DNA of 26,357 bases from an uncultured Oscillospiraceae bacterium. GTDB lineage: Bacteria > Bacillota_A > Clostridia > Oscillospirales > Oscillospiraceae. The position numbers were made by a program, and so were the translations under genes. Under the pieces are notes generated by a model, which saw only the letters and a list, made by a program, of their open reading frames with translations, was not told where the DNA came from and ran no database searches. The stretch is taken from positions 1 through 26,357 of the forward strand of contig CAJTTS010000048.1 in NCBI GenBank assembly GCA_910579155.1, written 5' to 3'. This document shows positions 1-8,527 of this stretch, in pieces; the stretch's first letter is position 1, and each line of letters begins with the position of its first letter.

Positions 1-1002
1 TTCTTCACCAGCCCCATCGTCCGGGACATCACCGATATGCTGGAGTTCGCCTTTGACGACTGCAATGCGGAGAAGTTCCTCCGCTTTTACTACAAGCTGG
101 ATCTAAAAATCAAGAAGCCCATTCTGGCGGGGATGCTCCGTGGCCTGCACGGGGACGAGACGGTGTTTGACCGCCTGCTGTCCAGCGAGGGGCTGGAGCC
201 TTGGCAGTACGGAAAAATCAGGGCACTCCAGACTCACTACTCGAAGTTCCCCCAGCTCACCAGCTTTGCCGCAATCCAGCGGCTGGTGAAGTACATGGGT
301 TACGGGGACTATCTGCGGGAGCAGAAGGCGGACACCACCCGGTTGGACGTGCTGCTGTCCCTTGCCAACCAGACCCCGGCCACAGGGCCATTCCTCCTGC
401 GGCTGCAAGAGCTGCGCGACACCATCGAGGGCATGGAGCCTGACCCCAGCTGTCCCTTCGTGCTGTCCACCATCCATGCCAGCAAGGGCTTGGAGTACGA
501 CCGGGTGATCTTGATCGATGCGGTGGACGGTACGTTCCCCTCAGACCCGTTCCCCCACGATGACGAGGGCCGGGCGGCGTTGGAGGAGGAGCGGCGGCTG
601 TTCTACGTGGGAGCCACCCGAGCCAAAAAGCAGCTGGAGTTCTTATGCTATGAGAGCCGCTTCGGGGAGCCCATGGCGGCAGGCCGCACCTTCATCGACC
701 AGCTCCTGGGGAAAGAAATCACCGAACTTAACCAAGAGCCCCGCTTCAACCCCCAGCCCAAACCCAAGAAGGCCAGGGCGAAGCCGTCCTATGAGGAAGG
801 CCCCACCCCGGCCCAGCTGGCGAAACAGCAGGAGGATTTCATGGCCGGGGCCGAGGTGGTGCATGAGAAGTTCGGCAGGGGTGAGATCCTGGGGCGGCTG
901 GGCAGCATCGCGCTGATTGCCTTTGAGGATCTTGACGAGGTGAAGCGTATTGAGCTGACCACCTGCATTAAAAAGGGCCTGATCCGGCTGGCGGGGCTGT
1001 AG
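1..1002 (+). CDS. UvrD/PcrA-like superfamily 1 DNA helicase, C-terminal part (5' end outside window)
   Basis: The reading frame is open from base 1, so the true start lies upstream and about 333 C-terminal residues are visible. Two SF1A helicase motifs are clear: TIHASKGLEYDRVILIDAVD (motif V region) and EEERRLFYVGATRAKK (motif VI, whose Arg contacts ATP). After a Lys/Pro-rich linker the protein ends with a VHEKFGRGEI-type module like the C-terminal Tudor-like domain of PcrA/UvrD. The family unwinds DNA 3'-5' in repair, and PcrA relatives also serve rolling-circle replication and element transfer. It is the only + strand gene in the window. Its TAG stop is one base from the stop of the convergent - strand gene, leaving no room for a terminator between them. 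Family assignment is firm; whether it belongs to the element or the chromosome is not known. Confidence 0.9.
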   Translation, partial: FFTSPIVRDITDMLEFAFDDCNAEKFLRFYYKLDLKIKKPILAGMLRGLHGDETVFDRLLSSEGLEPWQYGKIRALQTHYSKFPQLTSFAAIQRLVKYMGYGDYLREQKADTTRLDVLLSLANQTPATGPFLLRLQELRDTIEGMEPDPSCPFVLSTIHASKGLEYDRVILIDAVDGTFPSDPFPHDDEGRAALEEERRLFYVGATRAKKQLEFLCYESRFGEPMAAGRTFIDQLLGKEITELNQEPRFNPQPKPKKARAKPSYEEGPTPAQLAKQQEDFMAGAEVVHEKFGRGEILGRLGSIALIAFEDLDEVKRIELTTCIKKGLIRLAGL

Positions 1003-1003
1003 C

Positions 1004-1348
1004 TTACAATCCCACGATGGTCCAGATGTACAGCGGCGCGGTGAGGACGAACACCAGGCAGGCGAACAGGATCACCGGGCCGGTCCACTCAAACTGGCCG
1101 TGTTTCCGATAGTCAAAGTACGCGAGGCCCAGTTTGCCGAAAAAGGCGATGGCCAGGATCATGTCCAGAGCAGGGAACACCACGTTGTTCACCACGGTCT
1201 TGATCTGGCCCGCGGCGTCCTTCCAGGTCTGCTCCACCACGTCGGCCACGCCGGAGCCGCCAGAGGCGGCAAAGGCCGGGGCACAGCACAGAGCGCACAG
1301 GAGCAGGGCCAGGAGCATAGGGCGAAGGTACTTTTCGAACTTTCTCAT
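1004..1348 (-). CDS. Small secreted/membrane protein, DUF3852-type, VirB2/TrbC pilin-like
   Basis: This 114-residue protein starts at ATG 1348 behind AAGGAGG. It has a signal peptide (Lys/Arg start, Leu/Ala core, APAFA before the likely cleavage at about residue 28). Two hydrophobic segments follow (about 58-76 and 90-112), separated by a short basic loop (YFDYRKHGQ). Size and topology match VirB2/TrbC-like pilin subunits and the DUF3852 proteins found in conjugation regions of clostridial elements. The inferred role is a small subunit of the mating channel. The transfer genes expected beside it are not in the window, because a convergent helicase gene lies immediately to the left. The topology is seen directly; the DUF name is recalled and the pilin role is inferred. 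Confidence 0.6.
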   Translation of the reverse strand: MRKFEKYLRPMLLALLLCALCCAPAFAASGGSGVADVVEQTWKDAAGQIKTVVNNVVFPALDMILAIAFFGKLGLAYFDYRKHGQFEWTGPVILFACLVFVLTAPLYIWTIVGL

Positions 1349-1410
1349 GGATGTTTTTCCTCCTTAAATTAGTTGGAGGGCCGTCCACACGGGACGCCCA
1401 CAATATACAA

Positions 1411-1440
1411 AGCCCGGATCCTCAGCCAAGGATCCGGGCT
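1411..1440 (-). terminator. Perfect 11-bp stem-loop downstream of the 336-aa gene
   Basis: AGCCCGGATCC (1411-1421) pairs perfectly with GGATCCGGGCT (1430-1440) around an 8-nt loop. On the - strand it lies 50 nt after the stop of the 1490-2500 gene and 63 nt before the start of the 1004-1348 gene. The downstream tract TTGTATATTG is only weakly T-rich, so it may be a partial terminator or an attenuator. Confidence 0.6.
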
Positions 1441-1489
1441 CTGTAAAATGAATATGGATTATATGGCGTGCGAGATTTGCCGGAATGTA

Positions 1490-2500
1490 CTATGCAAGCT
1501 GGAGTTCAAGAGTCTGGGGGGCAGTTCCGTCCTGCGGGGCGGTGATCTGAAAGGAACCTTCGGCAGCCACGAAAATATCGAAATCAACCGTGACGCTGTA
1601 GTCATATCCGGGGGGAAGTGAGAACCACAGGGGATCGTCATGGTAGATACAGCAGAAAACATCGCTGTCAAAGTCATCACAGTGTATGCGCACCTCCAAC
1701 CCGTGGGCGGAGTACTGTGCACCATCAACGAGAGTTAGACACAAGTTGGCAGCTGGCAGGGGTGAGTAGCCCCAGCTGCACAGCAGACAATCCTCGTCCA
1801 CATCGCGGGCATCATACAGCCCCCACTTCAAAATGCGCCGAAAGCCTATTGCGTATCCAGCCACGGAATCGTCCACATAAAACGAGGCCCGGGCCAGTTC
1901 CTGGCACGTCCCGTCCCGGTGAATCTTGACGTAGTAATAGCCGGGAACCATGGGCAGCTCCAGCGGAAAGCGATCCACCACAAATTCCTTGTCATCAGGG
2001 CCGTGATACTCAAGATGGAAATCACCTGTGGCATAGGAAATATCGTTGAATGCCTCCAACATGAAGGTAGTCTGGGGCGGCGTAGTGGGGGATGGGGGCG
2101 GCGCTTTTGTCATGGGGCTGGACGGCTCCACCGAAGGATCCGGGGGCTGGCTGTCTAAAGGGATTGTTTCGGCTGGTTCAGATACCTGGACATCGAGAGA
2201 AGGGGAAGGAGCCACCAACTGGGAAGGGCTGGACTGGGGCTCATATGAGGGGGGAGGCTGGGGGACGGAAGGTTGCGTAGAAGCAGGTATGCCGCTAAAG
2301 CCCCCTTCGTTGTAATAATCAGCCAAGGTCGCCCCGCCGATGCAGGCCAGCAGCAGGCAGGAAAGGATCAGGCCCATTGTCCGCGGTGACACCGTGCGCT
2401 TGCCTTCCGGGTGTACACGGAAGAACTCGAACACAATAGCCATCAGCGACCCAAAGCAACCCACCGCAGTAAGTATAATACCCACCAGCCTGTCCAACAT
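1490..2500 (-). CDS. Membrane-anchored protein with Pro-rich stalk and beta-rich exterior domain, function unknown
   Basis: This 336-residue protein starts at ATG 2500 behind AGGAGG. Two hydrophobic segments (about residues 4-26 and 41-62) flank a short basic loop. They are followed by a Pro/Ser/Gln-rich region (about 72-145) typical of a cell-wall-spanning stalk, then a C-terminal domain of about 190 residues rich in aromatic and acidic residues with several Cys (for example EDCLLCSWGY and DVFCCIYHDD). I do not recognise that domain. It has its own candidate promoter upstream and a stem-loop downstream, so it may be transcribed separately from the adhesin gene to its right. Its layout suggests a surface-exposed accessory of the adhesin/conjugation module, but that is inference from context only. 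Confidence 0.75.
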   Translation of the reverse strand: MLDRLVGIILTAVGCFGSLMAIVFEFFRVHPEGKRTVSPRTMGLILSCLLLACIGGATLADYYNEGGFSGIPASTQPSVPQPPPSYEPQSSPSQLVAPSPSLDVQVSEPAETIPLDSQPPDPSVEPSSPMTKAPPPSPTTPPQTTFMLEAFNDISYATGDFHLEYHGPDDKEFVVDRFPLELPMVPGYYYVKIHRDGTCQELARASFYVDDSVAGYAIGFRRILKWGLYDARDVDEDCLLCSWGYSPLPAANLCLTLVDGAQYSAHGLEVRIHCDDFDSDVFCCIYHDDPLWFSLPPGYDYSVTVDFDIFVAAEGSFQITAPQDGTAPQTLELQLA

Positions 2501-2544
2501 AATACTCCTCCTGAAGCGGTAAAACCGCCTTTTTCGTTACCCTA

Positions 2545-2573
2545 ATCATAATACATAAAGTCAAGACTTGCAA
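2545..2573 (-). promoter_or_regulatory. Candidate sigma-A promoter for the 336-aa gene
   Basis: On the - strand TTGCAA (2573-2568; 4 of 6 bases of the -35 consensus) and TATGAT (2550-2545; 5 of 6 of the -10 consensus) are separated by 17 nt. They lie in an AT-rich gap between the adhesin stop and the ATG at 2500. It is one of the few intergenic stretches in this region with such base composition. Confidence 0.5.
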
Positions 2574-2640
2574 GTGATTAAATGGCAACGGGAGCTGATG
2601 AATTTTTAAATTGTGCACCCTCCACCTTTCGTTTCTGGGC

Positions 2641-5600
2641 TCAATAGCCGGTCTTGGGCAGGCTGGGCACCACGGGCTTGCCGTAGACCTTGGTGGTCCA
2701 GCGGGTGACGGCCTGGATCCACTGGCCGTTGTAAACGCCGCCCACGTCGGCGGTGTTGGTGAACTGGCTGCCGCCCTTCACCGTGGACAGCACCGTGCAG
2801 TCCACCTTGGGGGCCTCCACCTGCCGGAAGTTAGAGGGCGCCACGCCAAACACGCACATGAACTCAGTGACATACTCGTTGGAGGCGAGGCCCAGCGCGG
2901 CGGGGGAGGCGTCCAGCGTGTAGTTCCTGGCGGTGGACAGGTTGTCGTACATGGTGCGGTACTCGCCATTACTCAGGTTGGTCTTGTACACCACCTTGTA
3001 GTTGCCGGGGTCGTTGTAGGTGCCGGTGAAAATCTTACTCAGCCGCACCGCCTGGGTGGGCAGCGTATCCCTCCAGTAGAAGGAGGTCAGCGCAGTGGTG
3101 GAATTGTTGCCGATGTCCGAGAAGGTGTAGCGGATGTTCTGACCCGACATGACCTCGGCGTAGCCGGTCTTTTTGATGGATACATTGGTGGACAGCGCCT
3201 TATTGGTCATGGCCACCTTCACAATCTGCCCCGCGTGCTCGATCTCCGCCTCGATGGGGGTCTTGTCCAGGCCGTAGAAGTCGGCGGCCTTGGATTCAAC
3301 CACTTTGTATCGGCCCAACGGCAGGGGCTTGGACACGGCCACGCCGTTCTTGTCTGTCCTGACGGTGTCCACCAGGTTGCCGGTGCGGTAGTGATAGATC
3401 TCGAACTCGGTGCCAGGGATGGGGGTACCGGCGGGCCAGCCGTTCATGGAGTTGTAATCCGCACTGGTCTTGGTGATCTGGATCTGTCCTGTGATGGGGG
3501 TGTTTTCCCACTCCACTAACGTGGTGCCGCCAGACTTCACAACCACGGTCTTGAGCTGGGTGTCCGGGATATAGCCCTCATTTTCCAGCTCCTTCAGGTA
3601 ATAGCGGCCACCCTCGGTCAACCCCTCGAAATAGGCGTACCCCTGGTTATCGGTGGTTTCCTGGGTGAGCAGGTTGTGATTGGCGTCGTAGAGCAGGAAG
3701 GTCACCCCGTAGATCCCCTTCTTCGTCACGGAATCGGTTTTATGGAGGGTGATGCCGGACATGGCCTTATTGGTCACGGTCAGGGTGGTGTCCTTGCCGT
3801 CCCCCTTCATGGTGAAGTAGTGGGGGGTGCTGTCCAGCTTGAACTCCGAGGGGCACTTGGTCTCCACCGCGTAATAATTGCCCTCGTCCAGCTGAAGGAC
3901 GGCGCGGCCATCGCTCCCGGTGGTGATGGTGTCCACCAGCCCACCGTCAGACGCGCGGCGGATCTCGAAGGTCACGTTGGGGATGCGCTGGCTCTCGTTG
4001 CCCTCCACCACCTTGACCAGCTCGAAATTGGCCACAGGCGTGTTATAAAAAACGAGATACTGCGTGTCGGAGGCGTTCACCTGCACGGTCTGGGTCTGGT
4101 TCGCCGGGTCGATGGCGTACCCAGGCAAACTTTTTACCTCCTTGACGATGATGGTGCCCGTCACCCCGGAAATGCGGATCTCGCCGTTGGAATCGGTCTG
4201 ATAGAGGCCCTTGGAGGACAGGTGGCCGTTGTCGTAGTCAACGTAGGAGCCGTCCGCGTAGGTGAGTTGGAACTGCACCCCGGCCAGGGGACTGCCGTCC
4301 AGACTGCTCTTTTTCTGGATGACGAGGGAACCCGCCCTTTCGTTCCAGAAGATCAGCTCCTGGGGCTTCTTGGACGCCTGGATGGTGATGGTCTGGGGTT
4401 CGCCGTCCAGGAGAAAACCCTCCACTGTGGCAATCTCCCGCGCAGTGACGGTGGTGCCGGGTTCCAGATCCTCCAGAACGATCTCACCTGTGGAGGAAGT
4501 GTAGTACACCCCGTTGTTGGTGCCGATGGGCTTGCCAAAACCGTCCACCACCTTGAAGCAAACGCCCTTCAACGGCTCATAATTCGTGCCCTTGATGTAC
4601 TTTTTGATGGTGAGCACCATCTTGGGGTCGTTCTCGAAGTCGAGGTTATTGCCGCCGCCCGTGCCGGTGTTGGAGCCGGGCGTGGTGGTGCCGGTGCCGC
4701 CACTGACCGCGCCGCTGGTCACGGTGTTGGAGCCGCTTTTCAGGGTGATGGTCTGGGGCGTGGTGTTGAGCACGTGGGTGTCCGGCACCTTGTACTCCGT
4801 CACCACCACGGTGGAACCGGGCAGGAGGCCGGTGACGGTCACCGTCCCATCCTTCCCGGTGGTGTACCGCCCGATCAGCTCGCCGCTGGCATACTTCACG
4901 GTGAAGGTAACGTTTGCAATCGGCTTCCCGGTAATACTGTCCGTTTTCGAGAGGGTCAGCGAACACAACGGCGTATTGTAAAAATACAAATGCTGGGTGT
5001 CGTCGCCGGGGTTGATGACGATGGTCTGGCCGCGGGTGTTGGGGTCGATGGCGAACCCAGGCGCGCTGGACACCTCCGTGGCAATGATGGTGCCGGTGAT
5101 CCCGGAGATCACGATCTGGCCCTCGCGGTCAGAGAAGTACAGCCCGTTGGAGGAGAGCTGCCCGCTGGCGGCGTCCACCACCTTGCCGTCCGCGTAGGTC
5201 AGCTTGAACTGTGCCCCCTCGATGGGGCTCCTGTCCAGGCTGGACAGCTTATGGATGACGAGATTCCCCTGCTTTTTGTTCCGGAACTCGACCGTCACCG
5301 TCTCCCCGGGCTTCGTTTTGATGGTCTGGGGTACATCGTCCAGGATGTAGCCGGACTTGGCCCGGGTTTCCTTGATCACCAGTGTGAGATTGGGGTCCAG
5401 GTTGTCGATGAGGATGGTTCCCGAGCTGTCCGTCACGTATTTCCCGTTGGCGTTGCCCACCACGGCGCCGTCCGAGGTGCTGACAAAAAACTCGACGTCA
5501 CTCAGCGGGGTCCCGTCGCGGGAATCCACCTTCTTGATCAAAACAGACGATTTGGGCGAGTTGCCGAAGTAGAGCTGCACCACGGCCTGCTGCTGGCCGG

Positions 5601-8418
5601 AAATGTAGGCGGTCTGGGGCGCCGCGTCGATGATGTGGCCGCTGTCACTGGCCAGTTCCTCCACGATATAGGCCCCTGCGGCCAGCCCGGTGACGGTGAA
5701 GGAACCGTTGGCCGAAGTTTTATAGGTGCCGATGACGGTGCCGCCCGTGCCGCTGGTGCCGGACAGGTACTTTACCTGGAACACTGCGCCCTCAACGGCC
5801 TCGCCGGTGACCCGGTCATATTTCCAGACGACCAAAGCCGACAGGGGCACGTTCTCCACCTGGACGGTCTTTTTCTCCCCAGCGGCCAGGTAGAATTCGT
5901 AGTCCGCCTGCTTGATGGAGTAGCCCGAGGGGGCCTCCAGTTCAGAAATTTTGAACCAGCCGGGTTCGGTGTGCTCCAGCACGATCTCCCCGTTCTCGTC
6001 AGAGTAGAAGGTGCCCAGATCATTGTACTCGCCAGTTTTCGTGTCCCCGCTGGCCCGCCAGATCTGAAATTTTGCATGGGCCACCGGATTTTTCGTGATG
6101 GAATCCACCTTCAAAATTTTGAGGGTAGGCTTTTCCAGGTTGGTCAGCTCCAGCGTGGTGGTGCGGTTTTCCTGCAGCTGGACAATGTGGACGGTGTCGT
6201 CCAGCACGTAGAGCGGCCCCGCGTCCACCTCTGTAACCTTGTAAGTGCCCGGGCGCAGGCCCTCCTCGCTGCCCAGCACGATGAGCCCGTCCTTGTCCGT
6301 CTGGCGGCGGGTGGAGAAGCCGCCGTCCACCTCCTCGATCAAGAAAGTGATGCCGCTGATGGGCTTGCCCTCCTGATCCAGTTTCAACAGGCGCAATCCG
6401 GGCCGAGTGGAATTGACGAAATCCACTACGATGTCCTTGCCCTGCTCGGCGTCGATCCAAACTGTTTTGCGGTTATTCGTGTCCAAGATCCAGGGTGCCG
6501 GGACGGCGGTCTCCTCGATCTCGTAGCACCCACTTGCCATGTTGGGCAGGGTCACCTTGCCGTCCGCCCCGGTGGTGACGTCGTTCTCATAGCCGATGTT
6601 TACGCCCCGGATATGGAAACTGGTGTTGGGGATGGGGTCGCCGCTCTCCGCATCCCGTTTCTGGATGGTGAGGGAACGCCTATGATGGTTGACCTTGGTG
6701 ACGGTGATGGTCTGTTCCCCCTGGAGATCCTCGGCATTTACATGGACGCCCACGGGGGAACGGTCGCAGTCCAGGCCATCCGGGGCAAATACCTCCACAA
6801 ATTCGTAATGGCCCTCCACCACGTTGGACACAGTGATGGTGCCATCCGCCTTGGTTTCCTCGGTGCTGATGACCTGGCCGTCCCGCAGGACGAGGAAGAT
6901 AGCCCCGGCCACGGGCTGGTTGCTCTCGTCCACCTTCTTGAGCTGGATGCGGACTTTTGCCGAATTTTCGAATACCAGGCTAACGTCGTGCTCCCCGTCC
7001 CACACGAAGGGCTGCTTTACTTTGGAAACATCGGAGCTGAGGATGAACCCCTCCGGCGGGGTGATCTCCTCCGCCAGATAACTGCCCTTGGGCAGCTTAG
7101 AGAAGTCCAAATCCTCTTTGAGGATATAGCCGCCGTCCTTGGTGATGTACTCGCCGAAGAAGCTCCCGCCATCGTCCAGCTTGACGCTGGTGATGCGGAT
7201 GACCGCGCCGGGGATGCCAACGGTGGGATTATCACTGTCCACCTTACGGATGGAACCGTCGCCCTCCTTTTTGTTGGGCTCATTGTAAAAAACGAAAGGG
7301 ACGTCCGCGGAGCCGTTGGGCAGCACAGTGACCGTCTGGGAGGCGGTCTGCGCCACATAGCCCTCCGGCACAGCCTCCTCCGTGATGGTGTACTGGCCGG
7401 GGGTGAGCCGGTCCGCTTCGGTCAGGGTAAAGGTGCCGTCCGGCCCGGTCTGGCGGGTAGCCGAGAAATCGCCGGAGCCATCGGCGCTCTCGACTTTGAA
7501 AGAAACCCCGGCCATGGGTTTGTTGGTGCCCGCCTCCAGCTTCTTCACGGTGAGCTTTACGGTATCACGCTCATCCTCCGGGTCAGGCACGGCGATGAGC
7601 AGATGCTGCATGGGGGTGCCGGACTGGCCGGGCAGCTTCCAGGGCTGGCTCTTATCCCACTCATACATCCAGAGATGGTACTTGTGGTAGTATTCGGGAT
7701 GATCCAGCACCAGGTTGACCCCGGTGGCAATGTAGTCGTAGGCGGAGTTGCCGGTTTTGCCGCCGTCGCTGCTGTCGATGATCGAATGGATGTCGATAGC
7801 ATCCCAGTTGGTGATCCAGGAGGACTGGCCGTAGGTCTGGTGGTACAGCTTCATGGCGGCCACGAACTCCTCGGCAGCTTGGGAAATAAAGCCCTCCCGG
7901 TTGGAACTCACATCGGCGATGATCCCGTACTCATAGTACCAGCTCATGGCCTGGGCCACGAGGAACCAGATATTGGACCAGTATTCGCCCCAGTGCTCCA
8001 ACCCCCGGGCGTCGCCCGCGTCGGTGAAGTCGCCGTAGGTGTGGGCGTAGATGTAGGTAAGCAGCACCCGCAGGGATTCGCTGTTCACCTCGGTTTTCAG
8101 GTTCCATTTCTGCCCGTTGGCGCCGCTGCCCAGGGTGCCTTTGTGGTAGGCGCACAGGGCGCGGGTGGTCCCATAGCCGGGGACGTCCACCTGCTCGTCG
8201 AAGACATAGGGCAGGCCGTTGTTATTGATGGTGCTGCTGGCGGCGCGGTAGCGGACGGGGCGGCCGCCGATGTACATATAGTCCGAGGACTTCTGGGTGA
8301 TGCTGGCCGGGGCGGTGGACAGCCCCGTGGCGGCAAAGGCGGACAGGGGCAGGACGCCCATGACGCACACCAGGGCCAGCAGCAGGCTCAGGGCGCGGTT
8401 GAAAAATTTCTGTTTCAA
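2641..8418 (-). CDS. Giant SpaA/Cna-B repeat surface adhesin with N-terminal thioester-like domain and terminal LPKTG
   Basis: This 1925-residue protein starts at TTG 8418, with AGGAGG 8 nt upstream; no in-frame ATG fits better. A signal peptide (ending SAFA, about residue 29) is followed by a domain (about 60-280) with a Cys in ALCAYHK (C89) and a Gln in LVAQAMSWYY (Q156). This matches thioester adhesin domains, which bind host proteins covalently. From about residue 287 come roughly 15 Cna-B/SpaA-type beta-sandwich domains of 90-115 residues, each with an early Lys (as in LTVKK), a Glu near the TEE/KE motif and an Asn in a YN-P-like end, the pattern for internal isopeptide bonds. The last 180 residues (about 1743-1925) form a different, DUF11-like domain. 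The protein stops at PSLPKTGY, with no hydrophobic segment or basic tail after the sortase motif. A sortase gene lies 1 kb upstream in the same run of genes. Exact domain count is by eye. Confidence 0.9.
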   Translation of the reverse strand: MKQKFFNRALSLLLALVCVMGVLPLSAFAATGLSTAPASITQKSSDYMYIGGRPVRYRAASSTINNNGLPYVFDEQVDVPGYGTTRALCAYHKGTLGSGANGQKWNLKTEVNSESLRVLLTYIYAHTYGDFTDAGDARGLEHWGEYWSNIWFLVAQAMSWYYEYGIIADVSSNREGFISQAAEEFVAAMKLYHQTYGQSSWITNWDAIDIHSIIDSSDGGKTGNSAYDYIATGVNLVLDHPEYYHKYHLWMYEWDKSQPWKLPGQSGTPMQHLLIAVPDPEDERDTVKLTVKKLEAGTNKPMAGVSFKVESADGSGDFSATRQTGPDGTFTLTEADRLTPGQYTITEEAVPEGYVAQTASQTVTVLPNGSADVPFVFYNEPNKKEGDGSIRKVDSDNPTVGIPGAVIRITSVKLDDGGSFFGEYITKDGGYILKEDLDFSKLPKGSYLAEEITPPEGFILSSDVSKVKQPFVWDGEHDVSLVFENSAKVRIQLKKVDESNQPVAGAIFLVLRDGQVISTEETKADGTITVSNVVEGHYEFVEVFAPDGLDCDRSPVGVHVNAEDLQGEQTITVTKVNHHRRSLTIQKRDAESGDPIPNTSFHIRGVNIGYENDVTTGADGKVTLPNMASGCYEIEETAVPAPWILDTNNRKTVWIDAEQGKDIVVDFVNSTRPGLRLLKLDQEGKPISGITFLIEEVDGGFSTRRQTDKDGLIVLGSEEGLRPGTYKVTEVDAGPLYVLDDTVHIVQLQENRTTTLELTNLEKPTLKILKVDSITKNPVAHAKFQIWRASGDTKTGEYNDLGTFYSDENGEIVLEHTEPGWFKISELEAPSGYSIKQADYEFYLAAGEKKTVQVENVPLSALVVWKYDRVTGEAVEGAVFQVKYLSGTSGTGGTVIGTYKTSANGSFTVTGLAAGAYIVEELASDSGHIIDAAPQTAYISGQQQAVVQLYFGNSPKSSVLIKKVDSRDGTPLSDVEFFVSTSDGAVVGNANGKYVTDSSGTILIDNLDPNLTLVIKETRAKSGYILDDVPQTIKTKPGETVTVEFRNKKQGNLVIHKLSSLDRSPIEGAQFKLTYADGKVVDAASGQLSSNGLYFSDREGQIVISGITGTIIATEVSSAPGFAIDPNTRGQTIVINPGDDTQHLYFYNTPLCSLTLSKTDSITGKPIANVTFTVKYASGELIGRYTTGKDGTVTVTGLLPGSTVVVTEYKVPDTHVLNTTPQTITLKSGSNTVTSGAVSGGTGTTTPGSNTGTGGGNNLDFENDPKMVLTIKKYIKGTNYEPLKGVCFKVVDGFGKPIGTNNGVYYTSSTGEIVLEDLEPGTTVTAREIATVEGFLLDGEPQTITIQASKKPQELIFWNERAGSLVIQKKSSLDGSPLAGVQFQLTYADGSYVDYDNGHLSSKGLYQTDSNGEIRISGVTGTIIVKEVKSLPGYAIDPANQTQTVQVNASDTQYLVFYNTPVANFELVKVVEGNESQRIPNVTFEIRRASDGGLVDTITTGSDGRAVLQLDEGNYYAVETKCPSEFKLDSTPHYFTMKGDGKDTTLTVTNKAMSGITLHKTDSVTKKGIYGVTFLLYDANHNLLTQETTDNQGYAYFEGLTEGGRYYLKELENEGYIPDTQLKTVVVKSGGTTLVEWENTPITGQIQITKTSADYNSMNGWPAGTPIPGTEFEIYHYRTGNLVDTVRTDKNGVAVSKPLPLGRYKVVESKAADFYGLDKTPIEAEIEHAGQIVKVAMTNKALSTNVSIKKTGYAEVMSGQNIRYTFSDIGNNSTTALTSFYWRDTLPTQAVRLSKIFTGTYNDPGNYKVVYKTNLSNGEYRTMYDNLSTARNYTLDASPAALGLASNEYVTEFMCVFGVAPSNFRQVEAPKVDCTVLSTVKGGSQFTNTADVGGVYNGQWIQAVTRWTTKVYGKPVVPSLPKTGY
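4033..4965 (-). repeat. Second copy of a three-domain Cna-B super-repeat (domains 10-12)
   Basis: Residues about 1152-1462 of the adhesin. Domains 10, 11 and 12 each resemble domains 7, 8 and 9 in the same order. The closest pair is 12 versus 9, which share SSLD-SP, QLTYADG or KLTYADG, a GLY-D-GQI/GEI stretch, ISG-TGTII and GYAIDP/GFAIDP. This copy carries an extra Gly/Ser/Thr-rich linker near residues 1235-1260. Confidence 0.75.
4966..5841 (-). repeat. First copy of the three-domain Cna-B super-repeat (domains 7-9)
   Basis: Residues about 860-1151 of the adhesin, directly upstream in the protein of the second copy. Similarity between copies is clear at protein level but far from identical, so the duplication is not recent. 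Confidence 0.75.
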
Positions 8419-8441
8419 AATGCATTCCTCCTATGCAAAAT

Positions 8442-8473
8442 GGGGGCCGGACCGCTTCCACGGTCCGGCCCCC
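8442..8473 (-). terminator. Perfect 13-bp stem-loop between the CHAP-like gene and the adhesin gene
   Basis: GGGGGCCGGACCG (8442-8454) pairs perfectly with CGGTCCGGCCCCC (8461-8473) around a 6-nt loop. On the - strand it is followed by CATTTTGC and then directly by the AGGAGG of the adhesin TTG start. A related weaker stem with GGCCGGACTGC lies at about 8491-8512. It may limit read-through from the upstream genes into the adhesin gene, or control its translation. Confidence 0.65.
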
Positions 8474-8527
8474 ACTGCTTCTGGGAGGATGGACCGCTCT
8501 CGCAGTCCGGCCTTTTTCGTTGAATAT

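Noticed and set aside
2516..2535. GCGGT-AAA-ACCGC hairpin followed by T run on the + strand
   Set aside because: The stem is only 5 bp and no + strand gene ends nearby; it lies in the 5' region of a - strand gene.
4030..8418. Regularly spaced similar sequences that could suggest a repeat array or CRISPR
   Set aside because: The periodicity of about 280-300 bp comes from the Cna-B protein domains. No short identical direct repeats with unique spacers are present.
3676..8523. Open + strand frame of 1615 codons antisense to the adhesin
   Set aside because: It mirrors the adhesin codon by codon, has no ribosome site or domain pattern, and its Gly/Val/His-rich composition is what GC-rich antisense frames give.
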